Below, piece after piece: positions 1 through 6,289 of a stretch of 16,443 nt of DNA. Within the stretch, counting starts at the first letter, position 1, and every line of letters begins with the position of its first letter. The translations under genes and the position numbers were made by a program. The notes under the pieces are model-generated. The model did not search any database and was not told the DNA's origin. It saw nothing but the letters and a program-made list of their open reading frames with translations. The DNA lies in the NCBI RefSeq assembly GCF_009982895.1, contig NZ_WXZL01000045.1, positions 1 to 16,443 on the forward strand, read 5' to 3'. The stretch comes from Deinococcus alpinitundrae. Lineage in GTDB: Bacteria > Deinococcota > Deinococci > Deinococcales > Deinococcaceae.

Positions 1-2
1 AG

Positions 3-1715
3 TTGATCGGCCGCACGTACCTCGACTTTGTCCATCCGGATGACCGGGCCATCACGGCGCAGGAAGACGAACACATCAGCGCAGGGCAGGCGACGACCAG
101 CTTTCAGAACCGCTACCTCCACAAGAACGGAAGCGTGGTGTGGTTGGAGTGGGCGGCCGTGATCCTGCCTGACGACCCGTTGATGTACTGCGTGGCGCGT
201 GACGTCACCCAGCGCAAAGCGGCTGAGGAAGATCAGGCGTTCCTGGCCGCCATCGTTCAGGCCAGCCATGACGCCATCCTGGGCGTGACACTGGACAGCA
301 CCATCCGTTCCTGGAACGCGGGGGCTGAAGAGCTCTACGGCTACACGGTGGTCGAAGCCATCGGCCAGACCATGGCCCTGATTGTCTCGCCAGAACTTCA
401 GGCGGAGGAAGCCGAGATGCTGAGACGGGCCGGGCAGGGGGAGCGCATCGAACCGTTCGACTCAGTCCGGATTGCCAAAGATGGTCGCAGCATCCCGGTG
501 TTCGTCACGGTATCGCCGATCCTTGATGTGGCGGGCCGGGTGATCGGCGTCTCCAAGATCGCGCAGGACATTACGGCCCGTCAGGCGGCGGAGAAAGAGA
601 TCCAGGATCTCAACAAAGAACTTCGTCAACAACTGCGTCACGTCACGGGTCTGCGGGAGATCGACCAGGCCATCGCCTCGACGCAGGAGCTCTCAGTGAC
701 ACTGAGCATGATCATGGACAACGTCGCGCAGCAACTCGCTGCCGACGCCGTGACCTTGCTGCTGCTCGACCCCCATACCCTGAGCCTCGAGTACGCCGGC
801 ACCTGGGGGTTCACCACGCCGCTGCAGGGCGCTGTCGTGCGGCTGGGCAGCGGTCTGGCGGGTGAGGTGGCGCTCAGCCGCAAAGCCCTGAGCGTGCCGG
901 ACCTGCAGAGCACCGAGGTCCCACCGGCGTGGCGCGAGATGCTGACCCGAGAGCGGCTGATGGCCTACTACGGCGTGCCGCTGCTGTCCAAGGGCAAGGT
1001 GCTGGGCGTGATCGAGGTGCTGCACCGCGAACCCTTCGAACCTTCGGCGGCGTGGCTGGAGACCTTCGAGATGCTGACCGCCCAGGCGGCCATCGCGGTG
1101 GACAACGCCCAGCTCTTCGCCGAACTCGAGGGGAAGAACCTGGAACTGAGGCTGGCGTACGACGAGACCATCGAAGGCTGGGCTGGAGCATTGGACCTGC
1201 GGGATAAGGAGACCGAGGGCCACTCCAGGCGCGTGACCGAGATGGCGGTGGCGCTGTGTCGGCAGCTGGGGGTCGTGCCTGAGCAGCTCGTGCATGTGCG
1301 CCGGGGCGCACTACTGCACGACATCGGCAAGATGGGGATCCCAGATGCCGTGCTGCTCAAGCCGGGTCCGCTGACCGACGAGGAGTGGGTGGAGATGAGA
1401 AAGCATCCGGGTCACGCCGTGAACCTGCTCTCACCGATCAAGTTCCTGCGCCCGGCGCTGGACATCCCGCAGTACCACCACGAGAAGTGGGACGGCAGCG
1501 GCTACCCGCTCGGTCTTTCAGGCAAGGACATCCCCCTGACGGCCAGGGCCTTCGCGGTGGTGGACGTCTACGACGCGCTGACCAGCGACCGGCCGTACCG
1601 GGCGGCCTGGAGCTGGGATCGAGCTCTGGAGCACATCCAGAGCAGTGCCGGCACCCACTTCGACCCGGCGGTGGTCGCGGTCTTTGTTCATCTGCTGAAG
1701 CAGGACGTACCGTGA
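3..1715 (+). CDS. PAS-PAS-GAF-HD-GYP protein, probable c-di-GMP phosphodiesterase (5' partial)
   Basis: The C-terminal domain is an HD-GYP hydrolase, a family that opens and degrades cyclic di-GMP in the cytoplasm using a metal centre. Numbering from the first codon in the window: HDIGK at 439-443, the HHE/GSGYP segment at 492-502 and a downstream DVYDAL/DRPYR block are all intact, so an active enzyme is expected. Ahead of it lie the end of one PAS domain (about 1-75, with HPDDR and ending DVTQRK), a complete PAS domain (about 77-195), a short coiled-coil linker and a GAF domain (about 215-375). The frame is open at the left edge, so the TTG there is not the true start and more sensor domains probably precede it. 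The stop overlaps the start of the GGDEF gene by 4 bp, implying co-translation of opposing c-di-GMP activities. The signal sensed cannot be read from the sequence. Confidence 0.93.
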   Translation: MIGRTYLDFVHPDDRAITAQEDEHISAGQATTSFQNRYLHKNGSVVWLEWAAVILPDDPLMYCVARDVTQRKAAEEDQAFLAAIVQASHDAILGVTLDSTIRSWNAGAEELYGYTVVEAIGQTMALIVSPELQAEEAEMLRRAGQGERIEPFDSVRIAKDGRSIPVFVTVSPILDVAGRVIGVSKIAQDITARQAAEKEIQDLNKELRQQLRHVTGLREIDQAIASTQELSVTLSMIMDNVAQQLAADAVTLLLLDPHTLSLEYAGTWGFTTPLQGAVVRLGSGLAGEVALSRKALSVPDLQSTEVPPAWREMLTRERLMAYYGVPLLSKGKVLGVIEVLHREPFEPSAAWLETFEMLTAQAAIAVDNAQLFAELEGKNLELRLAYDETIEGWAGALDLRDKETEGHSRRVTEMAVALCRQLGVVPEQLVHVRRGALLHDIGKMGIPDAVLLKPGPLTDEEWVEMRKHPGHAVNLLSPIKFLRPALDIPQYHHEKWDGSGYPLGLSGKDIPLTARAFAVVDVYDALTSDRPYRAAWSWDRALEHIQSSAGTHFDPAVVAVFVHLLKQDVP

Positions 1716-3352
1716 GGGCCCGGCGGTTCCCGGCGAAGGGTAGCTTCAGCACGGTTCAGCAGCTGGTCCGGGCAAGATCGCGACTTCGGGTGGCCCTGCG
1801 CCGCGCGGCTGCGGCGGAAGAACGCGCGGATGTGGCACAGGAACGTGCCGAGGACGCGGAGTACCTGGCCAACCTCAGCCTTGAGCTCGACGTCACGAAG
1901 GACCCGCGGGTCATCAGCGAGTATGTGGCCAGCCGCCTTGGGCAACTCACCCATGCCGACCAGATCTGCATCAGCTTCGGAACGGTCCTGCGGGGTGTGC
2001 AGGTGATGGTCCTGCACGGCGAGGGACCACCCCAGTTCGAAGTGTTTCGTCACCAGCGCTTTCACCGGGCCGAGGATGGGGTCTTATGGGCATGCATCGA
2101 GTCCGAGGAAGCGTTGTTTATCGACGACTATCCTCGGAGTTCGACGACGTCACCCTTGATGCTGCAGGCCGGCCTGAGCGCCGTGGCGCATCTGCCGTTC
2201 GGCCAGCTGGCTGGAGAGGTCGGGATCCTGACGGCGTTCCGCTTTGGTACACCGAGGCCATGGACGCCCAGAGAACGGACGCTGCTTGAAGTCACGGCCA
2301 GAACGCTGGGCCACGCCCTACAGCGGGCGCAGCACGTCCTGGAACTGGATCAGGCTCTCCGGTTCTCGAAGGCCCTCGCTCAGGTCGCCCGGCTCACGGA
2401 GCTGCCACTGAGTCTGTACGACACGGCCCGGCAGGCCGCTCAGATCATGGCGGGCCCGGCCCGGCTTGACCTTGTGGCCCTGGCACAGGTGGACGGTGAG
2501 GTCGTGCTCCGTCAGGTGGACTTCAGAAGCGCGGCGGTGTCCGCAGAACTCGTTCGCTTGATCGAACAGCAGGTGCCCCGGTCGCAAAGTCTGGCCTGGC
2601 AGAGTCTCGAGCAGAACGAGGCGCTGTTCATCGACCGCTACCCGGACCACCCTGGGCGCATCGAGGCGTTGGCAAACGAGAGTGTGCAGGCGTTGGCGTC
2701 CATACCCCTGACGCCGGGAGACCCGGGCAGGGGCCTGGCGCTGATCGTCTGCCGGGTGGGCGATGCCCCAACGTGGTCTGAGAACGACCGGGAGCTGTTC
2801 CTGACGGCGGCGCAGAGCATCCGGTTGGCACACGAGCGACAGCACGCCATGGAGCATCTGCGTGACGCGGCCCTCACCGATCCGCTCACTCAGCTGGGCA
2901 ACCGCCGTGCCCTGGAGGACGCCCTGCGCCTGAGCCTGGCGGAGGCCCGTGAGACCCGTTCAGGGCTGAGCCTGATCTCAATGGATCTCGACGGCCTCAA
3001 GGCGGTGAACGACCGTGAGGGGCATCAGCGGGGTGACGCGCTGCTGGTCGGTTTTGCCAGGTCGCTGCAGCAGGCATTCCGGGGTGAGGACGCCCTGTTC
3101 CGAGTCGGAGGTGACGAGTTCATGGTGCTGGTGCACCATTCGGCTCCAGTAGGCCCGGCAGTGAGTGGGGCACTGGCGCGTGTCCAGGCCGCCTTGAAGT
3201 GGCTCAGGACCAACGGGTTCGACCAGGCCGACGTGAGTGCGGGGATCGCCACCTTCCCGGAGGACGGTGATAAGGCTGCGGCCTTGCTACGCCTGAGTGA
3301 TCAGCGGATGTACCTCCAGAAGCAGGAACACCGAGCCCACCTCCAGTGCTAG
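1712..3352 (+). CDS. GAF-GAF-GGDEF diguanylate cyclase
   Basis: The product is 546 aa and probably makes c-di-GMP from two GTP. The GGDEF domain (about 385-545) has the substrate-binding SMDLDGLKAVND/GHQRGD region and an intact GGDEF at 466-470. An RxxD inhibitory site (RGED, 457-460) lies five residues before it, so product inhibition is likely. The N-terminus is a basic, Ala/Arg/Glu-rich helix predicted to coil, followed by two GAF-like domains. These share the motif ALFID(D/R)YP at about 134 and 304, which suggests an internal duplication. I chose GTG at 1712 because it overlaps the upstream TGA (GTGA) and has AGGA at 1702-1705 with 6-nt spacing. The frame is open further upstream, but that part runs inside the HD-GYP gene. 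No transmembrane segment is visible, so the protein should be cytoplasmic. Confidence 0.92.
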   Translation: MRARRFPAKGSFSTVQQLVRARSRLRVALRRAAAAEERADVAQERAEDAEYLANLSLELDVTKDPRVISEYVASRLGQLTHADQICISFGTVLRGVQVMVLHGEGPPQFEVFRHQRFHRAEDGVLWACIESEEALFIDDYPRSSTTSPLMLQAGLSAVAHLPFGQLAGEVGILTAFRFGTPRPWTPRERTLLEVTARTLGHALQRAQHVLELDQALRFSKALAQVARLTELPLSLYDTARQAAQIMAGPARLDLVALAQVDGEVVLRQVDFRSAAVSAELVRLIEQQVPRSQSLAWQSLEQNEALFIDRYPDHPGRIEALANESVQALASIPLTPGDPGRGLALIVCRVGDAPTWSENDRELFLTAAQSIRLAHERQHAMEHLRDAALTDPLTQLGNRRALEDALRLSLAEARETRSGLSLISMDLDGLKAVNDREGHQRGDALLVGFARSLQQAFRGEDALFRVGGDEFMVLVHHSAPVGPAVSGALARVQAALKWLRTNGFDQADVSAGIATFPEDGDKAAALLRLSDQRMYLQKQEHRAHLQC

Positions 3353-3472
3353 TGTGGGGTCTTCTGGGCACTGTGAAAGCTGCTTGACTTTAGAAGCTTC
3401 CAGTTGAGTCATACCGAAGCTCCCGGTGACTTACTTCAACGTCAACCCACAGCCTTCTTCTTCCTTGAGGCG

Positions 3473-3552
3473 TAAGCGCGACATGAGCGCCGCTTAGTCG
3501 CCGCTCGGGCGCGTGGGCGCCGCTTACCCTACGCTCAGGTGAGCGCTACACT
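3473..3552 (+). promoter_or_regulatory. Repeat-rich promoter/operator region before the HTH coiled-coil gene
   Basis: The segment holds TAAGCG (3473-3478) facing CGCTTA (3491-3496), and a second CGCTTA at 3521-3526. The 12-mer GAGCGCCGCTTA (3485-3496) recurs with one change at 3515-3526, exactly 30 bp on. A 6-2-6 inverted repeat, CGCTCA-GG-TGAGCG, covers 3532-3545. TACACT (3547-3552) fits the TANNNT -10 pattern and ends 9 nt before the ATG, with no Shine-Dalgarno sequence between, as in a leaderless message. Further CGCTTA copies lie at 3721 inside the gene and at 4219 just after it. Binding by the neighbouring HTH protein is inference. Confidence 0.4.
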
Positions 3553-3561
3553 TCCTCTCAG

Positions 3562-4215
3562 ATGACCGATGCTGAGCCGCTCCTTACCCCCGCCCAGGTT
3601 AGCCAAGCCCTGGGGGTGGGCGCCTCGACCCTGCGGCGGCACGCCCTGATGTACGAGACACTCTTCGGGCCGCTCCCACGTGAGCGCGACCAGCGGCGCT
3701 GGCCCATCGAGGCCGTGCGGCGCTTACAGGCCGCTCAACAGGCGCTCACCGGCGGGCTGGTGGGCAGTCTGGAGACCGCCCTGACAATGGTGCGCGACGG
3801 TCAGCCGCTGCCAGAACCGGTTGAGGTGCCTGAAGATCTGGTGCCTGTCCCGGACCTGACCCCATCACCAGATCTTTACCTCGTCGTGGTGGTTGACGAG
3901 CTTCGCAGCCTACGCGCCCTCGTCGAGACCCAATCTGCCGAGCTGGTGGCCCTGCGCGGCGAGGTTCAGGCCCTACGTGCACTACCTGCTACCACGACCT
4001 CAGTAACACCCCCACAGGCGGTGCAGGAGCTGGAGAGCTCGTCTACCCGGGCGCTGCTCGAAGCCGTCTCAGTGCTACAAGATCAAGTGCGGGCGCAAGG
4101 TGAGCGCGAGGGTGATCGCCTCCGCGTGATGCTCCACGCAGTCGCAGCGCACACCACCCCTGAGCCTGAACAACGCCCGGTCGTGCGCTGGTGGCAGCGG
4201 CTGTTCGGTGGGTAG
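3562..4215 (+). CDS. HTH coiled-coil DNA-binding protein, RacA/KfrA-like, possible plasmid partition or regulatory protein
   Basis: The product is 217 aa. Residues about 7-60 form a MerR-like helix-turn-helix (LLTPAQVSQALGVGASTLRR, then RRWPIEAVRRLQ). A long polar, Leu/Val/Glu-rich tail follows (about 95-200) with coiled-coil character in DELRSLRALVETQSAELVAL and ALLEAVSVLQDQVRAQ. The C-terminus is the basic aromatic segment VVRWWQRLFGG. A DNA-binding head, coiled coil and amphipathic or basic end is the architecture of RacA and KfrA, proteins that bind centromere-like repeats or regulate plasmid genes. No ParA-type ATPase is present in the window, so a partition role is only a possibility. 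The ATG at 3562 follows a TANNNT box with no ribosome-binding site, so the message is probably leaderless. CGCTTA repeats upstream, inside and downstream of the gene are candidate binding sites. Confidence 0.72.
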   Translation: MTDAEPLLTPAQVSQALGVGASTLRRHALMYETLFGPLPRERDQRRWPIEAVRRLQAAQQALTGGLVGSLETALTMVRDGQPLPEPVEVPEDLVPVPDLTPSPDLYLVVVVDELRSLRALVETQSAELVALRGEVQALRALPATTTSVTPPQAVQELESSSTRALLEAVSVLQDQVRAQGEREGDRLRVMLHAVAAHTTPEPEQRPVVRWWQRLFGG

Positions 4216-4235
4216 TGCGCTTAGATCAAGACAGG

Positions 4236-4625
4236 TCAGCTCTCTAGCACCACCGTCAAGTCAGACAGTGTGTTGATGACCGCCTGAACGTCAAGTTCCC
4301 CTCGGGCCACCTGAAGCGTCAGCTCGACGAAGCCGTTCTCGTCGGCAATACCGATCCGGTGTGCGCGGAGCCAGCCGACAGCCAGGGCCGCTGCGGTCCG
4401 CTTGTTGCCGTCAATGAAAGCGTGGGCGCTGGCGACATAGAACAGGTACGCTCCCGCCTGGGCCAGCGGACCGGGATAGCTCTCCTGGCCGAAGTAGCTG
4501 CCGTGCGGCTGGTGAAGGGCCGACTCGAGCGCACCCTGATCACGCATCCCAGCGCTGCCGCTGAACAACGTCAGCAGCTCGTCGTGGATCTCCAGGGCCT
4601 GCGCCAGGGTGTAAGGCGGGATCAA
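4236..4625 (-). CDS. doc: Death-on-curing (Doc/Fic-family) toxin
   Basis: The product is 129 aa, close to the usual Doc length. The Fic/Doc core motif HAFIDGNKRT lies at residues 68-77, with the catalytic His first and the GNKRT form (not GNGR) that marks the Doc branch. Doc of phage P1 phosphorylates elongation factor EF-Tu and so stops translation; the same reaction is inferred here. An upstream flap-like segment (GALESALHQPHGSYFGQ, about 31-47) also matches the family. The start is a TTG (4625-4623) that shares TTGA with the stop of the small upstream gene, so the two are translationally coupled in the usual antitoxin-first order. It converges on the HTH coiled-coil gene with a 20-bp gap. 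The family assignment is firm; the actual target is not shown by the sequence. Confidence 0.9.
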   Translation of the reverse strand: MIPPYTLAQALEIHDELLTLFSGSAGMRDQGALESALHQPHGSYFGQESYPGPLAQAGAYLFYVASAHAFIDGNKRTAAALAVGWLRAHRIGIADENGFVELTLQVARGELDVQAVINTLSDLTVVLES

Positions 4626-4804
4626 GACTCGGCGATCCGCCGGAACATCTCGTGGTGGTCACCAATGGCCTCGCGGGTAGCCTGCATCAGAAGCGCCGCC
4701 CCGTCGAGTGTCGGTGCCTCTGGCCGACTGATTGGGGTCTCGGCTGGCGTCTTAACGTCCTGAGTGAGATCCGCCTCGTGCTGAGTGGGTCTGGGCGTGG
4801 TCAT
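4622..4804 (-). CDS. Small protein preceding Doc, probable antitoxin of unrecognised type
   Basis: The product is 60 aa and is encoded immediately before the Doc toxin with a 4-bp TTGA overlap; position and coupling make it the likely antitoxin. Its sequence does not look like Phd. The first 35 residues are polar and Pro/Thr-rich and seem disordered. The last 25 (LLMQATREAIGDHHEMFRRIAES) should form one amphipathic helix. Phd neutralises Doc with a C-terminal helix, so this could be a neutralising peptide that has lost, or never had, the DNA-binding half. ATG at 4804 is used; no good Shine-Dalgarno sequence precedes it. An inverted repeat at 4840-4853 could be the operator. Function is inferred from context only. 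Confidence 0.62.
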   Translation of the reverse strand: MTTPRPTQHEADLTQDVKTPAETPISRPEAPTLDGAALLMQATREAIGDHHEMFRRIAES

Positions 4805-4839
4805 GGAGACAGTGTGCGCCGGACGCGCAGGCTCTCAGG

Positions 4840-4853
4840 GTGAGTCGGCTCAC
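4840..4853. promoter_or_regulatory. Inverted repeat upstream of the toxin-antitoxin pair
   Basis: GTGAG and CTCAC arms surround TCGG, 36 bp upstream of the start of the putative antitoxin. Its place before an antitoxin-toxin operon fits an autoregulatory operator, but the arms are only 5 bp and chance is possible. Confidence 0.3.
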
Positions 4854-4906
4854 ACGCCCCAGAGCGGCCGCCCCTTGAGCTTCATTCAGGCAAACGATGG
4901 CGCATA

Positions 4907-4938
4907 GTTGCATGCTTGCAGAACTGCAGGCCTGCAAA
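4907..4938. repeat. Four TGCA cores at exact 8-bp spacing
   Basis: TGCA occurs at 4909, 4917, 4925 and 4933, an 8-bp period held four times, each preceded by C or T. TTGCAG (4916-4921) and CTGCAA (4932-4937) also form an inverted repeat. The element lies in the 210-bp gap between the divergent toxin-antitoxin operon and a small hypothetical gene. A cooperative protein-binding site is possible; no known factor is recognised. Confidence 0.35.
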
Positions 4939-5014
4939 GCTGACTCATGAGGCGACTGCCGAGATACCTGAGCAGTGCCCTTGACCGCCGCCTGCCTCCG
5001 CACAAGACTGAGCC

Positions 5015-5203
5015 ATGACCGCGACCAAGCCGCCCGAACGGACCGTGGTCAGTGATGCCTTGCACCGCGAGATCGCCCTCTATGCCGCCGAGAGCCTGCG
5101 CATGGAGACCACACCTGTCGCCCCCCTGATGCCCGGATGCGCTAAGCTCACCTTCACAGCCTCACGGCAAACGACGAACACCGACCGATCCCGCGAAGAA
5201 TAG
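5015..5203 (+). CDS. Small hypothetical protein
   Basis: The product is 62 aa and is not recognised as any family. The first 40 residues, including a helix around DALHREIALYAAESLRMET, use GC-rich third positions like real genes nearby. The last 20 residues are polar and their codons overlap the left arm of the inverted repeat at 5176-5212. ATG at 5015 has no Shine-Dalgarno sequence. A weak promoter-like pair, TTGACC (4981-4986) and AAGACT (5004-5009) with 17-bp spacing, would give a leaderless message. The gene stands between the divergent toxin-antitoxin pair and the winged-helix gene. It may be real, or only a chance open frame in a regulatory region. Confidence 0.42.
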   Translation: MTATKPPERTVVSDALHREIALYAAESLRMETTPVAPLMPGCAKLTFTASRQTTNTDRSREE

Positions 5204-5212
5204 TCGGTGTTC
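5176..5212. repeat. 10-bp perfect inverted repeat upstream of the winged-helix gene
   Basis: GAACACCGAC (5176-5185) and GTCGGTGTTC (5203-5212) are exact complements 17 nt apart. The repeat ends 66 bp before the TTG start of the winged-helix gene and spans the stop of the small hypothetical gene. No T-run follows, so it is not a standard intrinsic terminator. An operator or origin element bound by the winged-helix protein is the likeliest role. A smaller CTGAG-TT-CTCAG palindrome follows at 5232-5243. Confidence 0.55.
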
Positions 5213-5278
5213 TAACAAGCCAGGGGCGACCCTGAGTTCTCAGTCTAGCGCCTGAGAGCCAGGGTTCAAGGGGATACC

Positions 5279-6289
5279 TTGCACTCTTCGCTCACCAAAG
5301 TCCTAGACCGCGCCCGCGCCGCCATCCAAGGCCGCGCCGCTGCCTCTGCTCCTGAGCGCCCAGAGGTCCACCAGGCCGCGCCGCAGCCCATCTCGAGCAC
5401 CCCCCAGACCCTGACGCAGCGCCCCACCGAGCTGCCCGAGCCGCGCACTCTCGCTGTCTATCCAGAGGCCGAGCAGGTCCAAGGAGCGCGCTACTTGAAC
5501 GCGGGCGAGCGCCGGGTCTGGCACTTCCTGCACCGGCTAGCCGCCGACGTGGGCCGCGAGCGCGGCTACAGCCAGACCCCGAGCCAGGTCTCGTTCCACT
5601 GCCCGGCTGTGACCATCGCCGGGGCACTGGGCATGACTGACCGGCACCTGCGCCGCCTGGCGGGGGGGCTGGAGCGCGCAGGGCTGCTCGACTGCGGCGG
5701 GCACGCTCAGCAGGTCATGAGCCGCAACATGTACGGCGGCACGCTTTGGGCGGTGCTGACGGTGCCAGGGGCCGAACCGCCACGCCTACGCGCCGACGAG
5801 TGGCGTCACAACTGGAGACCCGACTTCGAGACCGACGTGGTCAACAAGCGCGGCGCGATCAAGGAGATGTCCGAACTACAGGCTGAGAGCGCAGAAGCTG
5901 AACGGCTCTACCAGACTGCCAAACGCTGGGCCGCTGCTCAGACGACCTCGAATGACCCGCCACCTCCCAGTTCGGACATCCTCGGCCCGATCGACCTGCG
6001 CGGCGTCTTGGACGGTCTCGCTGGCTTGTGGAGGCTGCACTCGACCAAGCGGCCCCGTGCTGTCGGGCGGCTCGGCTCGCAGATCGCAGGCTTACTCGGC
6101 GAGTCTGACCGTCGACGCTACTGGTGCGGGGTGATCTGGCAGGCCTTAACGGCCCAGGATGAGGGCCGCACAGGTGGGTTGCAGGCGCTGATGGGTCAGT
6201 TCGACCGGCTGGCTGCCGATCTGCGGGAAGGCGCACCCTGGCGGTCTCCCGGCGCGGTGCTGGCGGCCCGGCTTAAGGCCAGCCTTTGA
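5279..6289 (+). CDS. Winged-helix DNA-binding protein, candidate plasmid replication initiator
   Basis: The product is 336 aa. The first 60 residues are Ala/Pro/Gln-rich and probably disordered. A helical segment (RYLNAGERRVWHFLHRLA) leads into a clear winged helix-turn-helix at about 105-160: AGALGMTDRHLRRLAGGLERAGLL, then a basic turn and a strand ending in TLWAVLTV. The rest is helical and Arg/Leu-rich without a known domain. I chose TTG at 5279 because AAGGGG (5268-5273) sits 5 nt before it and an in-frame stop (5246-5248) rules out much longer forms; there is no ATG until far inside. The inverted repeat upstream and a helicase-like gene converging on its end (17-bp overlap) make a replication role plausible. 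It could instead be a plasmid transcription factor. No Rep_3 or RepA_N signature is visible. Confidence 0.6.
   Translation: MHSSLTKVLDRARAAIQGRAAASAPERPEVHQAAPQPISSTPQTLTQRPTELPEPRTLAVYPEAEQVQGARYLNAGERRVWHFLHRLAADVGRERGYSQTPSQVSFHCPAVTIAGALGMTDRHLRRLAGGLERAGLLDCGGHAQQVMSRNMYGGTLWAVLTVPGAEPPRLRADEWRHNWRPDFETDVVNKRGAIKEMSELQAESAEAERLYQTAKRWAAAQTTSNDPPPPSSDILGPIDLRGVLDGLAGLWRLHSTKRPRAVGRLGSQIAGLLGESDRRRYWCGVIWQALTAQDEGRTGGLQALMGQFDRLAADLREGAPWRSPGAVLAARLKASL

Noticed and set aside
4907..4938. CRISPR or iteron array
   Set aside because: The units are 8 bp with no spacers and only four copies; they are too short for either class.
5203..5212. Rho-independent terminator after the small hypothetical gene
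   Set aside because: The inverted repeat has a 17-nt loop and is followed by TAACAAGC rather than a T-run.
5265..5275. tRNA T-arm-like GTTCAAG
   Set aside because: No acceptor, D or anticodon arms can be drawn around it.
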